64,000 nucleotides of DNA, from the NCBI RefSeq assembly GCF_002161065.1, contig NZ_NFLV01000015.1, forward strand, positions 1-64,000, in the 5' to 3' direction. Of this stretch, positions 53,752-61,824 are shown in pieces; the first letter of the stretch is position 1, and every line of letters starts with the position of its first letter. Origin of the DNA: Eubacterium sp. An11 (GTDB lineage Bacteria > Bacillota > Clostridia > Lachnospirales > Lachnospiraceae). Position numbers and translations under genes: made by a program. A model generated the notes under the pieces. The model was given only the letters and a program-made list of their open reading frames with translations, had not been told where the DNA came from and searched no databases.

Positions 53752-55530
53752 ATGAGCGAATTTGATTATAACAATACAAATGACAGTCTGAATACTAACA
53801 ATATCGGGGATGACCCGAAGAATGACGAGGCAGGCGGCAGCTTCCATGAAGATGCATCTGTAAATCATCCGGATAACGGAACCGGAACGGAGGCTTCTGC
53901 GGGAACCGGCGGCGCTTCTTATGGAGCAGCCGGTCAGGAGACCGCAAAAGAGGATAGTCCGGTGGAAAATGGTCTTTATCATTATGCCGGAGATCCATAT
54001 AAAGAAGAAACCAATGCTGCCGGCCAGGATGGCCGGAATCCCAGATATCAGTATCACGGTCAGCAGAGTGGCCAGCAGAACGCCTCTTTTGGAGACGGCG
54101 GCCAGCAGACATCCGGCGGGTTCTACAGTGGAAATGGATCGCAGGATGCACAGTACGGCAGCTCCTATGATGACGGCGGTCAGCAGTACTACAGCAATAT
54201 CCCCGAGGAACCGGATAAAAAGAAAGGTGCCGTGGGAAAGAAGATCGCAAAGATTGCAGGAGCGGCCCTGCTGTTCGGCGTGGTTGCCGGCGTCGGTTTT
54301 GCGGGAGTGTCTATCGCGAGAGACCGTCTGATTCCGGCGGCGACACAGAGAGTGGAGACGACCACTGTACAGGATAACGGTTCCTCAGGTAGCTCCGATG
54401 CGGCGGCAGAAGATGTGTCCAATGTTGTGGATGCAGTAATGCCTTCGGTGGTTTCCATCACCAGCAAAACACAGGTTTCCAATTATTTCTTCGGAACACA
54501 GGAGTCCGAGGGCGCCGGTTCCGGATTTATTCTGGCAAAGACCGACGATACGCTGATGATTGCCACAAATAATCACGTAGTGGAAGGCGCCACAGCTCTT
54601 ACGGTAGGATTTTCTGACGGAACCACAGCAGATGCCGCCATCGTTGGAACTGATTCCGATGCGGATCTGGCAGTGATCTCTGTCAATGCCAAGGATCTTT
54701 CTGATGATACATTATCGACGATCAAAATTGCGGTACTGGGAAGCTCCGATGATCTTAAGGTGGGAGAACCGGTCATTGCCATCGGTAATGCGCTGGGATA
54801 TGGACAGTCCGTAACAACTGGTGTTGTCAGTGCCAAGGACAGAGAAGTTTCCTTCACAGACGGAACAATGACTCTTCTGCAGACAGATGCCGCCATCAAC
54901 CCTGGTAACAGCGGCGGTGTTCTTGTCAACATGAATGGAGAAGTGGTCGGTATCAATAATGCGAAACTGGAAGATACTTCTGTAGAGGGTATGGGATATG
55001 CCATCCCGATCTCCACTGCGCAGACTACACTGGAGAACCTGATGAATGCCGGAAGTATTCCGGAAGGAGAGACCGCTTATCTGGGTATCCTCGGCAGAAC
55101 GATCGATTCCCAGTACTCAGAAGCTCTCGGAATGCCGAGCGGTGTCTATGTATCTCAGGTAGTGGAAGGTTCACCGGCCGAGAAGGCAGGTATTGCAGCC
55201 GGCGATATCATTACCGGTTTTGAGGGCAATACCGTTTCTACCATGGATGGACTGAAAGACAGAATTTCAGCACAGAAGGCTGGTACGGAAGTAGAGATCA
55301 CTCTGCAAAGAGCAAACCAGAATGGTACCTATGAGGAACAGACCGTAAAGGTAACTCTTGGCAAAGAGAGTGATTATGAGAAAAATAGCGAAGAAGCCAC
55401 CGAAGAATCCACAACCACAGAAGAGGAATCTCAGCAGTACGGAACAGATCCATATGAGTATTACTACAATGGCGGCGGAAACGGCGGCGGAGATTACTAC
55501 AGCAATCCATACGATTACTTCTTTAACTAA
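53752..55530 (+). CDS. htrA: HtrA/DegP-type serine protease with PDZ domain
   Basis: A 592-residue membrane-anchored protease. The N-terminal 160 residues are acidic, Gly/Ser/Asn/Gln-rich and look disordered; a single membrane helix is at about 166-188, so the protease faces outward. The catalytic triad is H275 (NNHVVEG), D305 (DADLAVI) and S387 (NPGNSGG). One PDZ domain (about 455-535, GVYVSQVVEGSPAEKAGIAAGD) follows, and a Tyr/Asn/Gly-rich tail ends the protein. It handles misfolded surface proteins. A GAAAGG site precedes the ATG. Confidence 0.93.
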   Translation: MSEFDYNNTNDSLNTNNIGDDPKNDEAGGSFHEDASVNHPDNGTGTEASAGTGGASYGAAGQETAKEDSPVENGLYHYAGDPYKEETNAAGQDGRNPRYQYHGQQSGQQNASFGDGGQQTSGGFYSGNGSQDAQYGSSYDDGGQQYYSNIPEEPDKKKGAVGKKIAKIAGAALLFGVVAGVGFAGVSIARDRLIPAATQRVETTTVQDNGSSGSSDAAAEDVSNVVDAVMPSVVSITSKTQVSNYFFGTQESEGAGSGFILAKTDDTLMIATNNHVVEGATALTVGFSDGTTADAAIVGTDSDADLAVISVNAKDLSDDTLSTIKIAVLGSSDDLKVGEPVIAIGNALGYGQSVTTGVVSAKDREVSFTDGTMTLLQTDAAINPGNSGGVLVNMNGEVVGINNAKLEDTSVEGMGYAIPISTAQTTLENLMNAGSIPEGETAYLGILGRTIDSQYSEALGMPSGVYVSQVVEGSPAEKAGIAAGDIITGFEGNTVSTMDGLKDRISAQKAGTEVEITLQRANQNGTYEEQTVKVTLGKESDYEKNSEEATEESTTTEEESQQYGTDPYEYYYNGGGNGGGDYYSNPYDYFFN

Positions 55531-55637
55531 GGTGATCGGATTGAGAGAGGATTCTGCGGAAAGCAGAACCGTCATATTGACAGCAGCGGAAGCGTCAGTA
55601 AATCGAAATCCTTCTTGTATATACCATAAATAAAAAG

Positions 55638-55680
55638 ACCGCTGCCTCACAGAATATCGAATCTGTGAGGCGGCGGTTTT
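55638..55680. terminator. Bidirectional terminator between htrA and htpG
   Basis: ACCGCTGCCTCACAGA pairs with TCTGTGAGGCGGCGGT around an 8-base loop; TTTT on the plus side and TCTTTTTA on the minus side. Confidence 0.88.
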
Positions 55681-55727
55681 GTCATGCCTCAATAAGTTTG
55701 TGTCTGATTACGTCTTTTATGCCTTGA

Positions 55728-57746
55728 TTATTTCGCGAGAATTCCAAGGATCTTGTTGGAGCGTGCCACAAACTTGGTCATCTCTTCCGGTGCCAGTGGA
55801 TGATTTGCCAGCTGGGCCAGATCATAAATCTGCTGACAGATCAGATCAGTGTTTTCGTTTTCTTCATTATTTAAAACGAACTGAACCAGATTGTTGTTGG
55901 CATTTAATATCAGTGTCTCGCCCTGGGCGCCCAGGCCGGTTTCACTTCTGCTCATACCGTACATTTCCATCATCTCTGCCATACGTCTTGTCTGTTCAGA
56001 AACAGTGATCATGGAAGAGATATCAGGGTTTTTCAATTTCTCCACCTTGACGATCAGATGTTCCTGGCTGGTGGCTTTCTTGAATAATTCAGCCAGCTTC
56101 TCCGTGGTCTCTTTCAGTTCATCCTCGGATACTTCTTCTTTGAAGTTATCGGTCAGGTCAGAGTCAATACGCAGGAAACGTACATCCGGGTTGGCCTGTT
56201 CCAGATGAGTGATGAAAGTATTGTCGATCGGATGGGTCAGATAAACGGCATCCATGTTGTTTTCTTTGAACATATTAATGTACTGGGACTGGGCAACGTC
56301 ATCGGTGATATAGAAGACTTTGTTTTCGTAAGATTCTTTGCCTGCTTCCAGATATTCCGGCAGGGTAATATATTTACCTTCCATATTCTTGAAGATGATG
56401 TAATCCCGCATCTTCTCGTTAAATTTGACATCGCGGATGCAGCCGTATTTGATGAACGGACTGATGTCATCCCAGTATTTTTCGTAAGCTTCCCGGTCGG
56501 TCTTGCACATACCGGACAGCTTCTCGGCAACCTTTTTCGTGATATAATCTGAAATCTTCTTGACAAATCCGTCATTCTGCAGTGCGCTTCTGGAAACGTT
56601 CAGCGGCAGGTCCGGACAGTCGATACATCCTTTTAACAAGAGCAGGTATTCCGGAATTACCTCTTTGATATTGTCGGCAATAAATACCTGATTGTTGTAC
56701 AATTTGATGGTTCCCTCAATGTTCTCGTACTGGGAGTTGATTTTCGGGAAGTAAAGAATACCCTTTAAGTTGAACGGATAATCCATGTTCAGGTGAATCC
56801 AGAACAGAGGCTCTCTGTAGTCATGGAAGGTATCCCGGTAGAACTCTTTGTATTCTTCCTCGGTACATTCATTCGGATGTTTGGTCCAGAGAGGATGGAT
56901 CGTGTTGATTGGTTTTGGACCCTTGTCTTCCTCCTCTTCCTCTTCATCGTCCAGAGTGACTTCATGGTCTCCGCTCTCGTCATCGCTGCCGGAGGCCTCT
57001 TCACTCTTTTCTTCTGCGTTTTCGCCCTCAGCTGCGTCATCCTTTGTGTCGGTGGATTCATCCTTGGCGTCAACGTCTACCACATCCGGTGTCTCCTCTT
57101 TCTCAGGCTCCTCAGCGTCTTCGTTGGTGAAGTAGATTTCCACCGGCATGAAGGAGCAGTATTTCTCAAGAACTTCGCGAACACGGTATTCATTGGAAAA
57201 TTCATAGCTGTCTTCATTGAGGTAGAGGGTGATCTCGGTACCGCGCTCGGTCCGGTCCCCGTCTTCCATGGAAAATTCTGTTCCGCCGTCACATTCCCAG
57301 TGTACCGGTTTTGCACCTTCTTTATAGGAAAGCGTGTCGATGGTAACTTTATCTGCAACCATGAAAGCGGAATAAAATCCTAAACCGAAGTGACCGATAA
57401 TCTGCTCTTCGTTGGTTTTATCTTTATATTGAGCAAGAAAGGCTTCTGCGCCGGAAAAGGCAATCTGATTGATGTATTCGTCCACCTCATCTTCGGTCAT
57501 ACCGATACCGTTATCAATGAACTTGATGGTTTTATCTTCCGGGCTGACAAGAACATCCACTCTGTATTTGTTGCCTTCCGGTTCTTCAAATTCGCCGATG
57601 ACGGATAATTTTTTTAATTTGGTTACGGCATCACAGCCATTGCTGACCAGCTCACGAATGAAAATATCATGGTCGGAGTAAAGCCATTTCTTAATAATAG
57701 GAAAAATGTTTTCGCTGTTAATTGATAAACTTCCCTGCTTTGCCAT
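55728..57746 (-). CDS. htpG: Chaperone HtpG (Hsp90) with a long charged linker
   Basis: A 672-residue Hsp90 ATPase chaperone. The GHKL nucleotide site is seen in ELVSNGCDA, IDNGIGMTEDEV and GHFGLGFYSAFMV; the middle domain has IHPLWTKHPNECTEEEY and the conserved Arg loop LPLNVSRSALQ. Between the N-terminal and middle domains, residues about 208-279 are a roughly 70-residue Glu/Asp/Lys-rich linker; E. coli HtpG has only a short one there. The ATG at 57746 follows AAAGGAGATG; the longer frame is rejected. A CIRCE element and promoter lie upstream. Confidence 0.95.
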   Translation of the reverse strand: MAKQGSLSINSENIFPIIKKWLYSDHDIFIRELVSNGCDAVTKLKKLSVIGEFEEPEGNKYRVDVLVSPEDKTIKFIDNGIGMTEDEVDEYINQIAFSGAEAFLAQYKDKTNEEQIIGHFGLGFYSAFMVADKVTIDTLSYKEGAKPVHWECDGGTEFSMEDGDRTERGTEITLYLNEDSYEFSNEYRVREVLEKYCSFMPVEIYFTNEDAEEPEKEETPDVVDVDAKDESTDTKDDAAEGENAEEKSEEASGSDDESGDHEVTLDDEEEEEEDKGPKPINTIHPLWTKHPNECTEEEYKEFYRDTFHDYREPLFWIHLNMDYPFNLKGILYFPKINSQYENIEGTIKLYNNQVFIADNIKEVIPEYLLLLKGCIDCPDLPLNVSRSALQNDGFVKKISDYITKKVAEKLSGMCKTDREAYEKYWDDISPFIKYGCIRDVKFNEKMRDYIIFKNMEGKYITLPEYLEAGKESYENKVFYITDDVAQSQYINMFKENNMDAVYLTHPIDNTFITHLEQANPDVRFLRIDSDLTDNFKEEVSEDELKETTEKLAELFKKATSQEHLIVKVEKLKNPDISSMITVSEQTRRMAEMMEMYGMSRSETGLGAQGETLILNANNNLVQFVLNNEENENTDLICQQIYDLAQLANHPLAPEEMTKFVARSNKILGILAK

Positions 57747-57812
57747 AATAGCATCTCCTTTTTTGATTTGATGATAATCCGCGCCGCAGTGACGCGGAAT
57801 TGTTGACATACA

Positions 57813-57832
57813 GTTACTGTGTGAACAGTAAC
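57813..57832. other. Hairpin in the htpG leader
   Basis: GTTACTGT (57813-57820), loop GTGA, ACAGTAAC (57825-57832): a perfect 8-bp stem in the transcribed 5' leader, about 65 bp before the start codon. Confidence 0.5.
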
Positions 57833-57879
57833 GACATATGAGGTCCGCTAAAAGTGAAAAAGAGCGGGCTTTGGATAAT

Positions 57880-57942
57880 ATACTAATACCAAAAAAAATG
57901 AATGTCAAGAGAAAATTAGCACTCATTAGAAATGAGTGCTAA
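57880..57942 (-). promoter_or_regulatory. htpG promoter and CIRCE element (HrcA operator)
   Basis: CIRCE is perfect: TTAGCACTC (57916-57924), 9 bases, GAGTGCTAA (57934-57942). On the minus strand, -35 TTGACA (57908-57903) and -10 TAGTAT (57885-57880) are 17 bp apart, with CIRCE 7 bp upstream of the -35. HrcA binding here would repress htpG until heat stress. Confidence 0.95.
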
Positions 57943-58010
57943 TAATAATGGGAAATATTATTTTTTGCAGGAAAGCTGCCGGTACAAAAGGTTTTTAAAA
58001 AATTGAAACA

Positions 58011-59417
58011 CTATTTTTTAAAATTCTTAAAATATTGTTTTGTCTCTCTGACCACAATACCGCTCAGGGCCAGCAGGGCAATCAGGTTAGGGATTGCCAT
58101 GAGACCGTTGAAGATATCGGCGATGGTCCATACGGCGGATACAGTCATGTAAGGGCCGATGAACACGCAGGCGATATAGAGCCAGCGGAATACTTTCACT
58201 GCCTTGGCGTTATTGTGGGACAGGTAGTCCAGACAACGCTCACTGTAATAGTCCCATCCGAGAATGGTCGTGAATGCAAAGAACACGAGACACATCATTA
58301 ATAGGAAGGAAGAGACTTGCGCCGGGAACGGGAGTCCCACCTGGAAGGCTCTTGTGGTAACGTCCACACCGTCGAGACCCACATTCCAGGAACCGGTGAT
58401 GACGATGGACAGACCGGTCATGGTGCAGATGATAATGGTGTCAATGACAGTTCCCAGCATGGAGATAAGGCCCTGTCTTACCGGTTCATTGGATTTGGCA
58501 GCGGCAGCGGCGATCGGAGCGCTTCCGAGACCGGATTCGTTGGAGAAAATACCCCGGGCGATACCTTTCTGCATGGCTACGATCATGGCGCCCAGCGCAC
58601 CGCCGGCAGCGGCGCGGAGACCGAAGGCTCCCTGTACGATTTCCACGATGGCGCCTGGAATCCTTTCATAATTAAGAATGAGAATCAGCAGCGCCACAGC
58701 CACGTAGGCGATGGCCATGAACGGCACAATAACCTGGGAAACCGTGGAGATTCTCTGAATACCGCCGATGATAACGAAGGCAACGATCACGGTCAGAATA
58801 ATTCCGGCGATGACCACAGCCCAGGAATATTCCCGTCCGAACAGGGAAACTGTGTTGACACTCTCCGGGTCAAAGAAATTTTTGACCGCGCTTGTGATAC
58901 CGTTGATCTGTGTAAATGTACCAATTCCCATCAGACCGACACAGACGCCGAAGAAGGCAAAGATTTTACCCAGCCAGCGCCACTGTTTTCCCATACCATT
59001 TTCAATATAGTAGAACGGTCCGCCTACCACATGGCCGTCTTCTGCGACAGTCCGGTATTTGATGGCCAGAAAGCCTTCGGTATATTTGGTTGCGGTACCG
59101 ACCACAGCGGCCATGATCATCCAGAACAGGGCGCCTGGTCCCCCGGCTACGATGGCGGTGGCGACACCGACGATATTTCCGGTGCCGATGGTGGCCGAGA
59201 GGGCGGTACAGAGAGCGGCAAAACTGGAAATCTCGCCGTCTCCTTCGTGCTCTTCGTTGGCAAACATATATTTTACGGCCAGGATGAGTCTGCGAACCTG
59301 CAGTCCGCGCAGACGGATGGTAAGATAAATACCGGTTGCCATGATCATGACAATCAGCGGTACGCCCCATACGACGTTGTCGATGGAGGATAAAATGTTG
59401 TTGATGGTGTCAAACAT
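58011..59417 (-). CDS. AGCS family sodium:alanine/glycine symporter
   Basis: A 468-residue transporter with about ten or eleven helices. Signature pieces are ALSATIGTGNIVGVATAIVAGGPGALFWM-type N-terminal block (seen as IGTGNIVGVATA), GTATKYTEGFLA and KGIARGIFSNESGLGSAPIAAAAA. AGCS proteins take up alanine or glycine with sodium. The glycine riboswitch upstream supports glycine as substrate or signal. ATG 59417 follows AAAGGAAG; the frame from 59462 is rejected. Confidence 0.93.
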   Translation of the reverse strand: MFDTINNILSSIDNVVWGVPLIVMIMATGIYLTIRLRGLQVRRLILAVKYMFANEEHEGDGEISSFAALCTALSATIGTGNIVGVATAIVAGGPGALFWMIMAAVVGTATKYTEGFLAIKYRTVAEDGHVVGGPFYYIENGMGKQWRWLGKIFAFFGVCVGLMGIGTFTQINGITSAVKNFFDPESVNTVSLFGREYSWAVVIAGIILTVIVAFVIIGGIQRISTVSQVIVPFMAIAYVAVALLILILNYERIPGAIVEIVQGAFGLRAAAGGALGAMIVAMQKGIARGIFSNESGLGSAPIAAAAAKSNEPVRQGLISMLGTVIDTIIICTMTGLSIVITGSWNVGLDGVDVTTRAFQVGLPFPAQVSSFLLMMCLVFFAFTTILGWDYYSERCLDYLSHNNAKAVKVFRWLYIACVFIGPYMTVSAVWTIADIFNGLMAIPNLIALLALSGIVVRETKQYFKNFKK

Positions 59418-59638
59418 TTTTTGATACTTCCTTTCTTCTGTTGTACTGTGGAATTCCGCCATCTGTGATTCAGCAAAAACAGGGAGAAATAAATAAGAAT
59501 CTAAAGATATAGAAAGAACAGGGTCTTTGAGACGTTCTGGTGAACTGTCACATTCATGTTCAAACCTTGAATGCAGAAAGAAATTCAGACAATCATTGGC
59601 GGGATCATGGATGTACCGTCATACCAGTATGTGTACAT

Positions 59639-59668
59639 AAAAAAAGAGCCGAAAAACTTCCAGCCCTC
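59639..59668 (-). terminator. Intrinsic terminator after the glycine riboswitch
   Basis: On the minus strand GAGGGCTGGAA (59668-59658) pairs with TTTCGGCTCTT (59654-59644) using G-U pairs, followed by a seven-T run (59645-59639). It lies between aptamer and gene, so it is a plausible expression platform. Confidence 0.7.
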
Positions 59669-59692
59669 CAAAGAAAAACATGCATTTACATA

Positions 59693-59848
59693 TTCTGTCC
59701 TTTTGCCTGAGAGATTAGCAGGAAACCCTGCCGTACACCTTCGGCGCTTTACCGCCGGCCTTGGCCGATTGCCGGATGAGTTCACATGAAATGCTTCTCC
59801 TTTTTAAAATCGGCACCGGAGCCGGTAAAGACTCTCCAGAGTAATGCT
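59693..59848 (-). promoter_or_regulatory. Glycine riboswitch (single aptamer with long arm)
   Basis: On the minus strand the conserved core reads CTCTGGAGAG, then GCGCCGAAGG, then AATCTCTCAGGCAAAAGGAC followed by AG, the gcvT-type glycine aptamer. Between GGAGAG and GCGCCGAAGG lies an arm of about 90 bases closed by TTTACCG and CGGTAAA, much longer than usual. Only one aptamer is seen. It precedes a terminator and the AGCS symporter gene. Confidence 0.9.
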
Positions 59849-60187
59849 GTATTTATAGCGAATGGAAAAATACTATCACATAATATTCAGAAAGGCAAGA
59901 TTTTTTGAGAAAAAATTAAAACTTTATTACGAAAATTGCAGGAAAAGAAAGAAAAATTGTAAAAATAACAGGAGGATACTATTTTCTGTCATCGAAAAAA
60001 ATGGAAATGCAGGTGAAAATATAAAAAACTGCATCTTCATAAAATATGTGTCGAAAAAATTAAAATAATGAATAATTCGGGAAATGTATCGGAAAAAAAT
60101 TAAATATATGATAGAATATACTTAATAAAATTAAGTGTGAGCAGGTGCCTTTGGAGACTGTTCACGGGGAAGAAACGGGAGGTTATT
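59849..60187. other. Very AT-rich region before glutamine synthetase
   Basis: About 340 bp with long A-runs. ACTTAAT-AAA-ATTAAGT (60120-60136) is a perfect 7-bp palindrome 52 bp before glnA and just after a TATACT (60117-60122) that could be a -10. The 68-codon Lys-rich open frame at 59862-60068 is judged a by-product of composition. It must contain the promoters of both the riboswitch transcript and glnA. Confidence 0.45.
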
Positions 60188-61615
60188 ATGGAAAGAGCAG
60201 AAGAATTAAGAAAACTTTGTGCCGAACAGGGAATCCGTATGATTGACTTTAAAATGACAGATCTGGACGGTCGGTGGCGCCATATCACCATTCCGGTGGA
60301 GCGTTTCAACGAAGATATTTTTGTTCAGGGCATCGGCTTTGACGGATCCAATTACGGATACGCACCGGTGGAAAAAAGCGACATGGTATTTATTCCGGAC
60401 CCGGCCACGGCGGTCATCGATCCCTTTGTGGAGATTCCAACCCTGACCATGTGCGGCAATGTGTGCGTGATCGGCGAGGAAAACCGGCCCTTTGATCAGT
60501 ATCCGAGAAATGTGAGCCTGCGTGCGGTGGAGTACATGAAGAAACAGGGCATTGCTGATGAAATGCTCATCGGCCCGGAATTTGAATTTCATTTATTTGA
60601 CAACGTAAGTTATTCGGTATCTCCGCAGAAGACTTCCTTCACCATCGACACGGCGCAGGCGTCCTGGAACAGCGGAAAAGAAAGCCCGTATAATAACGGT
60701 TTTCAGGTGCCTGCCGGAGGTGGTTATCATATCGCTGCCCCGCAGGATATCGCTTATAACCTGAGAAGTAAAATGTGTATTCTTCTGGAAAACTGGGGCG
60801 TGGACGTAAAGTACCACCATCATGAGGTGGGCGGCTCCGGCCAGATGGAGATTGAAGTAGAACTGGGCGATATGGTGGATATGGCGGACAAGACAATGAT
60901 CATCAAATACGTCATCAAAAATACCGCTGTGCAGGCCGGCAAGACCGCCACTTTCATGCCGAAGCCCATTCACTGGGAGGCCGGCAATGGTATGCATGTT
61001 CATATGCTTTTGAAAAAAGACGGAAAACCAGTCTTTTACGATAAGGACGGATATTCCGGTTTAAGCCAGACTGCCCATTACTTTATCGGCGGGCTGCTGA
61101 AGCACATCGCATCCCTCTGTGCCCTCACCAACCCGTCCACCAACTCTTTCAAACGTCTGGTTCCGGGCTTTGAGGCTCCGGTAACGGTGGGCTACGCCAC
61201 ATCCAACCGAAGTGCGGTCATCCGCATCCCGGCCTACGCCAAATCTCCGGAGACCAAACGCTTTGAACTGCGCAACCCGGACGCCACCGCAAACCCGTAC
61301 TACGCCTACGCTGCTATCCTTATGGCAGGTATCGACGGCGTTATCAACAAGATCGATCCATCTGCCTGTGGCTGGGGTCCTTACGACTTTAACCTCTACG
61401 ATCTGTCCGAGGAGGAAAAAGCCAAAATCGAATCTCTGCCAAAGACCCTGGAGGAAGCCCTCGACGCCCTGGAAGCTGACCACGACTATCTGACCGCCGG
61501 CGGCGTCTTTCCGGAGCGGCTCATCGAAATCTGGATCGACCGCAAACGCCGGGAAGCCCTGGAGCTGTCCCAGATACCGAATCCGGCGGAATTTAAAAAA
61601 TATTATGATCTGTAA
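60188..61615 (+). CDS. glnA: Glutamine synthetase, type I
   Basis: Makes glutamine from glutamate, ammonia and ATP. The 475-residue protein has the beta-grasp opening and FDGSNYGY, EFEFHLFD, VPAGGGYH, HHHEVGGSGQMEIE, GNGMHVHMLL, the flexible glutamate loop NPSTNSFKRLVPGFEAPV with NRSAVIRIP, and FELRNPDATANPYYAYAAIL. The segment NLYDLSEEE resembles the adenylylation-site region (NLYDLPPEE) of beta-type enzymes and differs from Bacillus GlnA; whether it is modified is unknown. ATG 60188 follows GGGAGG. Confidence 0.93.
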   Translation: MERAEELRKLCAEQGIRMIDFKMTDLDGRWRHITIPVERFNEDIFVQGIGFDGSNYGYAPVEKSDMVFIPDPATAVIDPFVEIPTLTMCGNVCVIGEENRPFDQYPRNVSLRAVEYMKKQGIADEMLIGPEFEFHLFDNVSYSVSPQKTSFTIDTAQASWNSGKESPYNNGFQVPAGGGYHIAAPQDIAYNLRSKMCILLENWGVDVKYHHHEVGGSGQMEIEVELGDMVDMADKTMIIKYVIKNTAVQAGKTATFMPKPIHWEAGNGMHVHMLLKKDGKPVFYDKDGYSGLSQTAHYFIGGLLKHIASLCALTNPSTNSFKRLVPGFEAPVTVGYATSNRSAVIRIPAYAKSPETKRFELRNPDATANPYYAYAAILMAGIDGVINKIDPSACGWGPYDFNLYDLSEEEKAKIESLPKTLEEALDALEADHDYLTAGGVFPERLIEIWIDRKRREALELSQIPNPAEFKKYYDL

Positions 61616-61628
61616 TGCTGTTGGCACG

Positions 61629-61655
61629 AGCCGGGTGTTTCTGCATCCGGCTTAA
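61629..61655 (+). terminator. Weak terminator after glnA
   Basis: AGCCGGGTG pairs with CATCCGGCT (9 bp with one G-U) followed by TTAAAATTT. Confidence 0.5.
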
Positions 61656-61671
61656 AATTTACATTTCAAAA

Positions 61672-61685
61672 AGAACAAATGTTCT
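61672..61685. promoter_or_regulatory. SOS (LexA/DinR) box before uvrB
   Basis: AGAAC-AAAT-GTTCT is a perfect palindrome matching the core GAAC-N4-GTTC of Gram-positive SOS boxes, about 140 bp before uvrB. TATACA and TATACT spaced 17 bp apart follow and may form the promoter. Confidence 0.85.
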
Positions 61686-61824
61686 AAAATGCCTATACAT
61701 TTGAGAAGGGGTGTGGTATACTTTGGGGAAAGAACGGTTATTTTTCTTATTATCAAAAAATGAGAATTGTAGTTATATATCATTAAGGAAAGAGTATTAA
61801 AAAACTGCAAAGGAGAAGTATCGT

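Noticed and set aside
59862-60068. 68-residue Lys-rich open frame
   Set aside because: It lies in a very AT-rich control region, has no ribosome site, and its residues only reflect A-rich composition.
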